DNA of 34,654 bases from Ga0077527 sp049433545 (GTDB lineage: Bacteria > Pseudomonadota > Gammaproteobacteria > Burkholderiales > SG8-41): the NCBI GenBank assembly GCA_049433545.1, contig JBMTEY010000011.1, positions 1-34,654 on the forward strand, read 5' to 3'. Positions 1-10,681 of this stretch are shown piece by piece. Each line of letters begins with the position of its first letter. Position 1 is the stretch's first letter. Position numbers and translations under genes: made by a program. The notes under the pieces are model-generated. The model saw only the letters and a program-made list of their open reading frames with translations. It made no database searches and had not been told where the DNA came from.

Positions 1-61
1 AGGCCAGCGCGGGCACGAATGCGGTGGCGACGAGTCCAGCGATGATGGTCTTCTTAAACAT
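1..61 (-). CDS. Exported protein, N-terminal fragment (signal peptide only)
   Basis: Only the first 20 codons lie in the window; the gene runs off the left edge. The ATG is the reverse complement of 59-61, preceded by an AAAGGGA-like ribosome site (about 68-74). The start MFKKTII, a hydrophobic stretch and a terminal ALA form a typical Sec signal peptide (two lysines, then IIAGLVATAFVP), so the product is exported; it cannot be identified from this fragment. The sigma-54 promoter and two NtrC-type sites upstream indicate nitrogen control. In related betaproteobacteria I recall a TorF-type porin followed by glnK and amtB divergent from ubiK, which would fit, but this is inference from context. 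Confidence 0.7.
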   Translation of the reverse strand, partial: MFKKTIIAGLVATAFVPALA

Positions 62-82
62 GTTGATTCCCTTTCGTAGTTG

Positions 83-92
83 GCACATGTGC
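83..92. repeat. 10-bp perfect palindrome in the leader of the leftmost gene
   Basis: GCACATGTGC lies between the predicted transcription start (about 104) and the ATG at 61. It could be an operator half-site pair or form a very small RNA hairpin. Nothing further can be said from the sequence. Confidence 0.4.
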
Positions 93-103
93 AATAAATC
101 TGC

Positions 104-131
104 GAGGCTTTATCAGCAGGTACCGTGCCAG
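104..131 (-). promoter_or_regulatory. Sigma-54 (-24/-12) promoter of the leftmost gene
   Basis: Read on the minus strand, 131-115 is CTGGCACGGTACCTGCT. It has the -24 element TGGCACG and a -12 element CTGCT, with the invariant GG and GC separated by exactly 10 nt. One base differs from the consensus TGGCACG-N4-TTGCW. The predicted start is near 104, giving a leader of about 43 nt before the ATG at 61. Two NtrC-like sites lie about 97 and 128 bp upstream of that start, the usual distance for a sigma-54 enhancer. The AT-rich DNA between them (about 132-175) could assist looping; no clear IHF consensus was found. Confidence 0.75.
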
Positions 132-192
132 ATAAAATTTTGTTTAAAAACATATATTTATAATTAAGACTTGGCCGTAACAAAATTGTCGG

Positions 193-209
193 CGCCCTAT
201 TGAGGTGCA
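193..209. promoter_or_regulatory. NtrC-type enhancer site, promoter-proximal
   Basis: CGCCCTATTGAGGTGCA fits the NtrC consensus TGCACY-N5-RGTGCA with 10 of 12 specified positions, including a perfect GGTGCA half. Its centre is about 97 bp upstream of the predicted sigma-54 start and 31 bp, about three helical turns, from the second site. Confidence 0.6.
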
Positions 210-223
210 TAAATGTCGGACGT

Positions 224-240
224 TGCACCATGAGATTGCA
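224..240. promoter_or_regulatory. NtrC-type enhancer site, promoter-distal
   Basis: TGCACCATGAGATTGCA matches the consensus TGCACY-N5-RGTGCA at 11 of 12 specified positions. It is centred about 128 bp upstream of the predicted sigma-54 start for the minus-strand gene. It is also about 83-99 bp upstream of the ubiK start codon, so an effect on ubiK is possible. Confidence 0.65.
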
Positions 241-293
241 TGCTTGCCCCGGCTTGAAGCACCGGCAAACAATCCGGGCAGGCAGACGAAATT

Positions 294-301
294 GCTACAC
301 T
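294..301 (+). promoter_or_regulatory. Possible extended -10 element for ubiK
   Basis: The string TTGCTACACT contains TG-N-TACACT (-10 hexamer 296-301), resembling an extended -10 promoter that would start near 308. No convincing -35 hexamer is visible at the usual spacing, so this is tentative. Confidence 0.3.
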
Positions 302-322
302 TGGAGCCCGAACGGAGGCCGC

Positions 323-565
323 ATGGACCAGAAGCTGCTGGACGAAATCAATCAAAAGTTGCGTGCCGTGCTGGCGCAAAGCCCTGCGGCAGATCTCGAG
401 AAAAACCTGCGTGCGATGCTCTCTGCATGGTTCAACCGGCTCGACCTGGTCAACCGGGAGGAATTTGACATCCCGAGCGAAGTGCGGGCCCGGGCCCGGG
501 CCCGGTTGGATGAACTCGAGCGCAAGGTGGCGGAACTGGAAGCCGCGTCCACCCGGACGTCATAG
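323..565 (+). CDS. ubiK: UbiK, ubiquinone biosynthesis accessory factor (YqiC/BMFP family)
   Basis: This is an 80-residue protein. Family knowledge: UbiK (YqiC) is a small coiled-coil, membrane-associated factor that helps the aerobic Ubi complex. The sequence shows an amphipathic first half (MDQKLLDEINQKL, LRAMLSAWFNRLDLVNREEFD) and a charged coiled coil at the end (ARLDELERKVAELEA), the characteristic layout and length. The ATG at 323 is chosen because GGAGG lies 4 nt before it (314-318); an upstream in-frame start would add 41 residues unlike the family. A CGGGCC hexamer repeated three times encodes an Arg-Ala run just before the coiled coil. Its position before yifB is a common gammaproteobacterial and betaproteobacterial arrangement. 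Confidence 0.9.
   Translation: MDQKLLDEINQKLRAVLAQSPAADLEKNLRAMLSAWFNRLDLVNREEFDIPSEVRARARARLDELERKVAELEAASTRTS
485..502 (+). repeat. Three tandem CGGGCC hexamers inside ubiK
   Basis: Three perfect copies of CGGGCC followed by another CGG encode alternating Arg-Ala residues just before the C-terminal coiled coil. In-frame slippage could change the repeat number without breaking the gene. Confidence 0.9.
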
Positions 566-649
566 CCCTGCATTCCGGGTTTCCGTCAGCCGCGGCCCGG
601 CCGTGGCCGTTGTACCGGTTTCCACCGATTCCGGAATGGCTGATTTCGC

Positions 650-2146
650 GTGTCCCTGGCCGTGCTCTACAGTCGCGCCCTCTCGGGCATGGATGCCCCG
701 CTGGTTACAGTGGAGGCGCATCTTGCCAATGGCCTGCCGGCTTTTACGATCGTCGGGTTGCCCGAAGCCGAAGTGAAGGAGGCCAAGGACCGGGTACGCG
801 CAGCGCTGCAGAACGCGCAGTTCGAATTTCCCGCGCGCCGGATCACCGTCAATCTGGCCCCTGCCGACCTGCCCAAGGAGTCAGGCCGTTTCGACTTGCC
901 GATCGCGCTGGGCATACTTGCTGCGTCCGGACAGCTTGATTGCAAAAACATCGGCGATTACGAATTCGCCGGCGAACTGGCACTCACCGGTGCGCTGCGC
1001 CCGGTGCGCGGCGGACTGGCGATGGCGCTGGCAGTGGCAGGGGATCGCAGGGCATTCGTGCTGCCCGCGGCCAATGCCGCGGAAGCCGCTCTGGTGGAAG
1101 GGGCGACGGTTTATGCCGCCGCGACCCTGGGCGATGTTTGCGCGCATCTGGCGGGCCGCAGCGGGTTGCCGCGCACATTGCCCGTCAATTGTGTTGAAGA
1201 ACGGCCGTATCCTGATTTGACCGACGTCAAGGGGCAGCTGCAGGCGCGGCGTGCGCTGGAAATAGCCGCCGCCGGAGCGCATAACCTGCTGATGACCGGA
1301 CCGCCCGGTACGGGCAAGACCATGCTGGCGCAACGCCTTCCCGGGTTGCTGCCGCCGATGACGCAGCAGGAAGCCGTGGAATCGGCGGCGATACAGTCGG
1401 TGGGAACGAGCGGTTTTGATGTCGGCAACTGGAAGCGGCGACCTTACCGCGCGCCGCATCACACGGCTTCGGCGGTGGCGCTGGTGGGCGGCGGCGGAAA
1501 TCCGCGGCCCGGCGAGATTTCAATGGCGATGCATGGCGTATTATTCCTTGATGAATTGCCCGAGTTCGAACGCAAGGTTCTGGAAGTGCTGCGCGAACCG
1601 CTGGAGTCGGGGCGAATCACGGTGTCGCGTGCCGCGCGTCAGGCCGATTTTCCGGCGCGCTTCCAGCTGGTTGCAGCGATGAATCCCTGTCCCTGCGGTT
1701 ACCTCGGTCATCACAACGCGCGCTGCCGCTGCACACCGGACCAGGTGGCGCGTTATCGTTCGCGCATCTCCGGACCATTGCTCGACCGCATCGACCTGCA
1801 GATCGAGGTGCCGGCCCTGCCCCAGGATGACCTGCTGCGTCGCACCTCTGGAGAATCCTCCGCCACCGTACGCCAGCGCGTGGCCACAGCGCGCACCCTG
1901 GCCCTGCGCCGACAGAGCAAGCCCAATGCACTGCTGGCGGCACGCGATACCGAAAGTCATTGCAAACCGGATGCGAAGGGAGAGGCCCTGCTCGGCCGGG
2001 CGGTGTCGCGGCTCGGCCTGTCGGCGCGTGCCTATCACCGTGTTCTCAGGGTGGCCCGCACCATCGCCGACCTAGCAGGCGAACCCGAGGTATCCGGCAC
2101 GCACATCGCGGAAGCCATCCAGTACCGCCGTCTGGATCACGCATGA
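650..2146 (+). CDS. yifB: YifB/ComM family Mg-chelatase-like AAA+ ATPase
   Basis: This 498-residue protein has the full family architecture: an N-terminal Lon-protease-like ChlI domain (about 1-180), a Mg-chelatase AAA+ core (about 190-390) and a C-terminal chelatase domain. Walker A is GPPGTGKT at 217-224, with a Walker B-like LFLDELPEF near 300. Cysteine pairs CPCGY and CRC follow, as is usual in the family. Family knowledge: ComM is a hexameric branch-migration helicase that helps integrate transformed DNA in naturally competent bacteria; in others the role is less clear. The start is GTG at 650 and gives the conserved SLAVLYSRAL N terminus. The stop overlaps the next start (ATGA), so the exporter gene is probably translationally coupled. 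No other competence genes are seen here. Confidence 0.92.
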   Translation: MSLAVLYSRALSGMDAPLVTVEAHLANGLPAFTIVGLPEAEVKEAKDRVRAALQNAQFEFPARRITVNLAPADLPKESGRFDLPIALGILAASGQLDCKNIGDYEFAGELALTGALRPVRGGLAMALAVAGDRRAFVLPAANAAEAALVEGATVYAAATLGDVCAHLAGRSGLPRTLPVNCVEERPYPDLTDVKGQLQARRALEIAAAGAHNLLMTGPPGTGKTMLAQRLPGLLPPMTQQEAVESAAIQSVGTSGFDVGNWKRRPYRAPHHTASAVALVGGGGNPRPGEISMAMHGVLFLDELPEFERKVLEVLREPLESGRITVSRAARQADFPARFQLVAAMNPCPCGYLGHHNARCRCTPDQVARYRSRISGPLLDRIDLQIEVPALPQDDLLRRTSGESSATVRQRVATARTLALRRQSKPNALLAARDTESHCKPDAKGEALLGRAVSRLGLSARAYHRVLRVARTIADLAGEPEVSGTHIAEAIQYRRLDHA

Positions 2147-3360
2147 GCGCCACGCCGCGGCACGCGGCACCGATCGCGCTGCCTATACTGGCAACGATAC
2201 TCGCCGGCCTGGCGATGATCGGCCCGTTTACGATCGACACCTATCTGCCGGCGTTTCCCTATATTGCCGCTGATCTGCAAGGGACTCCGGCCCAGATGCA
2301 GCAGACCTTGAGCCTGTACCTGTTTGCAGTCGCACTGATGACCCTGTTCCACGGCACGCTGTCGGATTCGTTTGGAAGACGGCCAGTGATATTGGCGAGC
2401 CTGATGCTCTACGTGGTGACTGCGGTTGGCTGCGCGCTGGCCACTACGCTGCCGCAACTGCTGTTCTGGCGTGCGCTTCAGGGACTGTCGGCAGGCGCCG
2501 GCATCATCATCGGCAGGGCGATCATTCGCGACAGCCAGCAGGGACATGAGGCGCAACGCCTGATGTCGCTGGTGACCATGATTTTCGGCATCGCGCCGGC
2601 TATTGCGCCGGTGATCGGCGGCTGGCTGCAGGCGGCGTCGGGGTGGCGCTCGATTTTCTGGTTCCTTGCGCTGTATGGCGCAGCCATGTTTGTTGCCGCC
2701 TGGCGGCGCCTGCCGGAGACGCATCCGGTGGCCGCGCGACAGCCGTTCCGGGCGCTGCCGCTGCTGCGCAACTACGCGCGGCTGGGTGGCAATCCGAAGC
2801 TGGTGCTGCTGTGTCTGGTCGTGGCATTCAATTTTTCGGGTTTTTTTCTCTACATCGTTTCCGCGCCGGCCGTGATCTACGACCTGCTCAAACTCACGGC
2901 GACGGATTTTCCGTGGTTGTTCGTGCCGGCCATAGGCGGCGTCATGCTCGGCGCATTCCTGTCCGGAAAACTTGCCGGCAAGCTGACGCCGCAGCGCACG
3001 GTACTGGCGGGATACCTGACCATGGGTGGCGCGGCCGTGCTGAATATTGCCTACTGCGCCACGCTACCGCCGGCGCTGCCGTGGACCGTGCTGCCAGTGA
3101 TGATTTACACCGTGGGGATGGCGCTGACCATGCCCAGCGTGACCCTGCTGACACTGGATCTGTATCCGCAGTTGCGCGGCACGACTGCATCGTTGCAGGG
3201 ATTTGCGCACAGCCTTTTTTCGGGGATCACGGCGGGGGTGATTTCCCCGCTGGTTTCAGGAAGCGCGCTGACGCTCGGCCTGGCCATGAGCCTGTTGTTG
3301 CTGGCGGGGGCAAGCGCGTGGACATTGTATGTCCGGGGGAGCCGGCACGGCCGCGAATGA
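2143..3360 (+). CDS. MFS transporter, Bcr/CflA drug-resistance type
   Basis: This 405-residue inner-membrane protein is predicted to have 12 transmembrane helices. It begins with the Bcr/CflA signature GPFTIDTYLPAFPYIAADLQ and carries MFS motif A between helices 2 and 3 (LSDSFGRRPVIL). Family knowledge: such proteins are proton-driven exporters of drugs such as bicyclomycin or chloramphenicol, or of small metabolites such as cysteine. The substrate here cannot be deduced. The ATG at 2143 overlaps the yifB stop by 4 nt; an upstream in-frame extension within yifB would encode non-family residues and is rejected. The gene ends in a GC hairpin that includes its stop codon and faces the rhodanese gene. 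Confidence 0.88.
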   Translation: MSATPRHAAPIALPILATILAGLAMIGPFTIDTYLPAFPYIAADLQGTPAQMQQTLSLYLFAVALMTLFHGTLSDSFGRRPVILASLMLYVVTAVGCALATTLPQLLFWRALQGLSAGAGIIIGRAIIRDSQQGHEAQRLMSLVTMIFGIAPAIAPVIGGWLQAASGWRSIFWFLALYGAAMFVAAWRRLPETHPVAARQPFRALPLLRNYARLGGNPKLVLLCLVVAFNFSGFFLYIVSAPAVIYDLLKLTATDFPWLFVPAIGGVMLGAFLSGKLAGKLTPQRTVLAGYLTMGGAAVLNIAYCATLPPALPWTVLPVMIYTVGMALTMPSVTLLTLDLYPQLRGTTASLQGFAHSLFSGITAGVISPLVSGSALTLGLAMSLLLLAGASAWTLYVRGSRHGRE

Positions 3361-3369
3361 TCGCGGCCG
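3348..3369. terminator. 8-bp GC hairpin over the exporter stop codon
   Basis: CGGCCGCG (3348-3355) and CGCGGCCG (3362-3369) are perfect inverse complements around a 6-nt loop that carries the TGA stop. No U-run follows, so intrinsic termination is uncertain; it may block exonucleases or act with Rho. Confidence 0.4.
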
Positions 3370-3387
3370 CAGTCCTGCCCGACGTAA

Positions 3388-3410
3388 GGGTCAAGCCGGT
3401 TGTTTGACCC
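3388..3410. terminator. Inverted repeat between convergent exporter and rhodanese genes
   Basis: GGGTCAA (3388-3394) pairs with TTGACCC (3404-3410) across a 9-nt loop in the 62-bp gap between two convergent genes. The position suits a bidirectional terminator, but a clear T-tract is absent in both directions. Confidence 0.4.
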
Positions 3411-3422
3411 GCGCCGGCTATT

Positions 3423-3809
3423 TCAGCACTGCTCCCAGGGCAGGCCGTCGTAACGCCAGCCGGTTTTCGAGCCGCGATGATGGCTTTCGTCGAGTTCACC
3501 CTCGAAGCCGTGCAGCACGTTGTAGACTTGGGTGAAGCCGGCCTCTTCCAGCGCGTGGCCCGCGTCCAGCGAGCGGTTGCCGCTGCGGCAGATCACGATG
3601 ATCGGGCGGTCGACACTGGCTGCTTTTTTGACGTGGGCGACGAAGTGAGGATTGATGTCCCAGTTCGGACCGTCATTCCACGCGACATGGATGGCTCCCA
3701 CCGGGTGGCCGACGAACAGGTATTCCATCTCGCTGCGGCAGTCGATGAATACCGAGTTCGGGTTCTTCTTGAGGAATTCGTGGGCTTCCTTGGGTTCGAG
3801 ATGTTTCAT
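3423..3809 (-). CDS. Single-domain rhodanese-like sulfurtransferase
   Basis: This 128-residue cytoplasmic protein is one rhodanese domain. The active-site loop CRSGNRS (C74 to S80) has the catalytic cysteine that would carry a persulfide. The N-terminal FIDCRSEMEY block is the conserved CH2A-like region, and HPVGAIHVAW follows. No signal peptide or second domain is present. Family knowledge: such proteins move sulfane sulfur in thiosulfate, cyanide or cofactor metabolism; the acceptor is unknown. The C terminus (GSKTGWRYDGLPWEQC) resembles that of many proteobacterial single-domain rhodaneses. It is divergent from metH across 140 bp, which may reflect shared sulfur metabolism but could be chance. 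Confidence 0.88.
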   Translation of the reverse strand: MKHLEPKEAHEFLKKNPNSVFIDCRSEMEYLFVGHPVGAIHVAWNDGPNWDINPHFVAHVKKAASVDRPIIVICRSGNRSLDAGHALEEAGFTQVYNVLHGFEGELDESHHRGSKTGWRYDGLPWEQC

Positions 3810-3892
3810 GGCGCATCGCAGGTCGTCGGGGAAGGCGCATTATAGGCGCGCGCCGCATTCCGGGCCAGAAGCCGGGGTGTGCACTAAGCCCA

Positions 3893-3927
3893 TGATAAAA
3901 TTCGCGCTTTTTCGGCCTTCCGGGCCG
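3893..3927 (+). promoter_or_regulatory. Candidate metH promoter with short leader hairpin
   Basis: TGATAAAAT (3893-3901) is an extended -10 element (TG-N-TAAAAT) that would start transcription near 3908, about 42 nt before the metH ATG. No good -35 is seen. Within that leader CGGCC (3913-3917) pairs with GGCCG (3923-3927) around TTCCG. The leader is too short for a cobalamin or SAH riboswitch. Confidence 0.4.
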
Positions 3928-3949
3928 TCATCAGGCGCTGCGTGAATCC

Positions 3950-7653
<3,704 letters not shown>

Positions 7654-7657
<4 letters not shown>

Positions 7658-8517
7658 CGCAGCTTTCCGTTGCGCCTGCCGCGCAGTTCCTTGCGCTTGC
7701 CCACGCCGGTCGCAACGCCGGGTGGCGCTACCTGGTGGGCATTTCCTTCATCGCAGCGGCCTGGCTGGTCGGCGGCAACATCGCCTATGTGCTGGCGCTG
7801 CAGCTGCCGCTGGGCCGCGTCACCGAGTTTGTCGCGGTCAACGCGAGCGTGCTGATGCTGCTCGCCGGCGTCCTCATCGCGGTCCATCTGCTGCACCGCC
7901 GTGGCTGGCGCACGCTGGTCACGCCGCGGCAAGCGCTGGACTGGGGGCGCATCGCCGAAGGCGCCGTGGTGTGGGCCGTGCTCGCGGTGGCGTTCGCGGT
8001 CGTGGAAAGCCTGCTTTACCCGGGGCGTTATGCGTGGAGCCTGGATCTGCAGCGCTGGCTGCCGTTCCTGCTGGCCGCGCTGCTGCTGACCCCGCTGCAG
8101 TGTGCCGCCGAGGAACTGGTGTTCCGCGGCTACCTGGTGCAGGCGCTGGGCCGCTGGCTGCGCCATCCCGCGCTGCTGGCGGTGCTGAGCAGCGCGATAT
8201 TCACAGCGCCGCATCTCTACAACCCGGAAGTCGCTGCCTACGGACTGGCGATCATGGCAGCCAATTATTTCGTGATGGGGTTTTTCCTTGCGAGCGTCGC
8301 GCTGCGCGACGGACGGCTGGAACTGGCCATAGGCGCGCACGCGGGAAACAACCTGTTGCTCGCAGTGTTCATCAATTATGAGGATTCGGTATTCCGCACC
8401 GAGTCGGTGTTCACGGCGGGGGTGCTCGATCCCGTATATTCCCTGGTGACGCTGCTGCTGAGCATGATGCTGTTTCACCTGTGGGTTTTCAGGAGGTTTG
8501 CGATCCGCCATGAGTGA
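7654..8517 (+). CDS. CPBP family intramembrane metalloprotease
   Basis: This 287-residue membrane protein has about eight predicted helices. The CPBP (Abi/CAAX protease, Rce1-like) signature is visible: E153-E154 in AAEELVFRGYLVQ, then a helix carrying NYFVMGFFLASVALRDG and the histidine motif AIGAHAGNN, with another histidine in APHLYN. Family knowledge: the glutamates and histidines form an intramembrane protease site; bacterial members act in bacteriocin maturation or immunity or are uncharacterised. The start is TTG at 7654, overlapping the metH stop (TTGA); no ATG precedes the first helix in this frame, so the exact start is somewhat uncertain. It is probably in the metH transcript; no CAAX substrate gene is visible nearby. 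Confidence 0.82.
8491..8496 (+). promoter_or_regulatory. Strong Shine-Dalgarno before the PhyH-type gene
   Basis: AGGAGG lies inside the end of the CPBP gene, 13 nt before the ATG at 8510 and only 1 nt before an in-frame TTG at 8498. The TTG is too close to be used, so the ATG is preferred despite the long spacing. Confidence 0.6.
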
Positions 8518-9271
8518 CCGGTTCTCCGCTGCGGAAGTCGCGGATTTTCTGCGCGACGGCTACCAAGTGGTGCGCGGCCTGGTGCCGGCGGCCGCCTGCG
8601 CGCGCCTGCGCGCACTTGCCGAACGCGATCTCGCCGAGGCAAGGCCTCCCGTCGAATACGAAGCCGAAACCCGTTATCCCGGGGCGCCGCAATCGCTGGA
8701 TGCGCCAGGCGGTCGCACGGTACGACGCCTGCTGCAAGCCTATGCGCGTGATGCTGAGTTCCGGGAATGGGCGACCGCGACTCCGATCGTCAGCCGGCTG
8801 CGGCAGCTACTGGGGTCGCAGATCGCACTGTCGCAGGCGCATCACAACTGCGTCATGACCAAGGACCCGCGTTACAGCAGCGTCACCAGCTGGCATCGCG
8901 ACATCCGTTACTGGTCGTTTCAGCGTCCGGAGCTGGTTTCGGTGTGGCTGGCTCTGGGAGAAGAACGCAGGGATAACGGATGCCTGCTGCTGCTGCCGGG
9001 TTCGCACGCGATGGATTTCGATGCAACGCGGCTGGATGAAGCGCAGTTCCTGCGCACCGATGCTGCCGAAAATGCGGCTCTGCTGCAGACGCAGGTATGC
9101 GCCGAACTGGATCCCGGCGATGTGCTGTTTTTTCACTGCCGGCTGTTTCACGCCGCGGGGCATAACCGCGCCGCGCACACCAAATTTTCCGTGGTGTACA
9201 CCTACCGCGCGCTGGACAATTTGCCGCTGCCCGGTTCGCGTTCCGCTGGCCTGCCCGAGGTTAATCTGTAA
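8510..9271 (+). CDS. Phytanoyl-CoA dioxygenase (PhyH) family Fe(II)/2-oxoglutarate oxygenase
   Basis: This 253-residue soluble protein has the 2-oxoglutarate-oxygenase facial triad: H129-R-D131 in SWHRDIRYWS and a distal H214 in LFHAAGHNR, with R220 or a nearby basic residue suited to bind 2-oxoglutarate. GCLLLLPGSH (157-166) is a typical PhyH segment. Family knowledge: PhyH proteins hydroxylate lipids, secondary metabolites or small molecules using O2, Fe(II) and 2-oxoglutarate. The substrate is not deducible. The ATG at 8510 lies in the end of the CPBP gene (8-nt overlap), so the two are probably coupled downstream of metH. It ends 10 bp before the convergent NADH dehydrogenase gene, with no clear terminator between them. 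Confidence 0.87.
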   Translation: MSDRFSAAEVADFLRDGYQVVRGLVPAAACARLRALAERDLAEARPPVEYEAETRYPGAPQSLDAPGGRTVRRLLQAYARDAEFREWATATPIVSRLRQLLGSQIALSQAHHNCVMTKDPRYSSVTSWHRDIRYWSFQRPELVSVWLALGEERRDNGCLLLLPGSHAMDFDATRLDEAQFLRTDAAENAALLQTQVCAELDPGDVLFFHCRLFHAAGHNRAAHTKFSVVYTYRALDNLPLPGSRSAGLPEVNL

Positions 9272-9281
9272 GTATTTGTTT

Positions 9282-10637
9282 TTAAACGGTATTTAAGTGC
9301 AGCTTCACGCGCGGCTCGGTGCGCCGCGTGATCAGCCGCGCCAGCGTGTCGAAAAACACCTTGGCGAAACCGTGCAGCGCGTAGAGGTGCATGCGGTAAA
9401 GCGAGATGTACATCATTCGCGCGAACAGGCCTTCGATGAACAGGCTGCCGCCGATCAGCGCGCCCATCAGGCTGCCGACGGTGGAATAGTCGCCCAGCGA
9501 TACCAGCGAGCCGAAGTCGCGGTAGACGAAGGGGCGCGGCGGTTTGTCGGCGAGGCGGCGTCGCAGCGTGGAAGTCAGCAGCGTGGCCTGCTGGTGCGCG
9601 GCCTGTGCGCGCGGCGGCACGTTGTGGTCGCGCCCCGGCCACGGGCAGGCCGCGCAGTCGCCGAGCGCAAAAATGTCCGGGTCGCGCGTGGTCTGCAGTT
9701 GCGGTGTCACCACCAGCTGGTTGAGCCGATTGGTTTCCAGGCCGGCAATGTCCTTCAGGAAATCCGGAGCCTTGATGCCGGCGGCCCACACCGTCAGTTC
9801 CGCCGGAATTTTGCGGCCATCGGCGAGGATCACGCCGTCGTGTTCGACGGCGGTGACGCGCGCGCCGGTGAGCACCTGCACCCGCAGTTTTTCCAGCAGT
9901 TCGGTAGTCGATGTCGACAGGCGTTCGGGCAGCGCCGGCAGCACGCGCGGGCCGGCTTCGATCAGAGTGATGCGGATGTCGCGCTCGGCGTCGATGCGCT
10001 CCAGCCCGAAGGCCACCAGTTCGCGGGTGGTGTGATGCAGTTCGGCGGCGAGTTCGACGCCGGTGGCGCCGGCGCCGATGATCGCGACATGCAGTTGTTC
10101 GGGCCGCAGGGGTTCACGCTGGGCATTGGCGCGGATGCAGGCGTTGATCAGCCGGTTATGGAAACGTTCCGCCTGCAGCGGCGTGTCGAGGCTAATGGCG
10201 TGTTCCTGCGCACCCGGCGTACCGAAATCGTTGGTGCCGCTGCCCACCGCGAGGACCAGTGTGTCGTAGCGGATCTCGCGCTCGCCGATCAGCAGCCTGC
10301 CTTCTTCGTCGTGCGTGGGCGCGACCCGCACCACGCGGCGTTCGCGGTCCAGCCCCGCCATGCTGCCGAGGCGGAAGCGGAAATGGTGCCAGCGCGCCTG
10401 CGCCAGGTAATCCAGCGTGTGCTGGTCGATGTCCATGCTGCCCGCAGCGACCTCGTGCAGCAGCGGTTTCCACAAGTGGGTGCGCGACCGATCGATCAGC
10501 GTGACCTGTGCCTGGCCGCGGCGGCCGACGCTGTCACCCAGCCGTGTCGCCAGTTCGAGTCCGCCGGCGCCGCCGCCGACGATGACTATGCGGTGCGGAT
10601 CATTTGCGGTGGACGGAGACTGATCGTTCATGTGCAT
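9282..10637 (-). CDS. ndh: Type II NADH dehydrogenase (NDH-2)
   Basis: This 451-residue FAD enzyme is a single-subunit, non-proton-pumping NADH:quinone oxidoreductase attached to the inner membrane. The N-terminal FAD motif is VIVGGGAGGLE (18-28). A second Rossmann motif, VAIIGAGATGVELAAEL, binds NADH. Further typical blocks are HLWKPLLHEVAAGS, LVLAVGSGTNDFG, LTVWAAGIKAP, IFALGDCAACPWPG and YRDFGSLVSLGDYSTVG. The C-terminal region has a hydrophobic stretch (GSLMGALIGGSLFIEGLFARMMYISLY) that may anchor it. I chose the ATG at 10637 because AGGGAA lies 6 nt upstream; a second ATG at 10631 is possible. The gene diverges from the methyltransferase gene across only 44 bp, so their promoters must overlap or nearly touch. 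Confidence 0.92.
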   Translation of the reverse strand: MHMNDQSPSTANDPHRIVIVGGGAGGLELATRLGDSVGRRGQAQVTLIDRSRTHLWKPLLHEVAAGSMDIDQHTLDYLAQARWHHFRFRLGSMAGLDRERRVVRVAPTHDEEGRLLIGEREIRYDTLVLAVGSGTNDFGTPGAQEHAISLDTPLQAERFHNRLINACIRANAQREPLRPEQLHVAIIGAGATGVELAAELHHTTRELVAFGLERIDAERDIRITLIEAGPRVLPALPERLSTSTTELLEKLRVQVLTGARVTAVEHDGVILADGRKIPAELTVWAAGIKAPDFLKDIAGLETNRLNQLVVTPQLQTTRDPDIFALGDCAACPWPGRDHNVPPRAQAAHQQATLLTSTLRRRLADKPPRPFVYRDFGSLVSLGDYSTVGSLMGALIGGSLFIEGLFARMMYISLYRMHLYALHGFAKVFFDTLARLITRRTEPRVKLHLNTV

Positions 10638-10681
10638 AAAATTCCCTGATCCAGTATCGCATGCGGTTATGATTCCCGGCC
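10638..10681. promoter_or_regulatory. 44-bp divergent promoter region
   Basis: This gap must serve both ndh and the methyltransferase gene. On the plus strand TATGAT (10668-10673) is a fair -10 hexamer, which would leave a near-leaderless message for the ATG at 10682. On the minus strand TGCGATACT (ending at 10653) resembles an extended -10. No clear -35 is found for either. Confidence 0.3.

Noticed and set aside
3810..3949. A cobalamin or SAH riboswitch in front of metH
   Set aside because: The likely leader is only about 42 nt and no B12-box or SAH-type stem set could be found.
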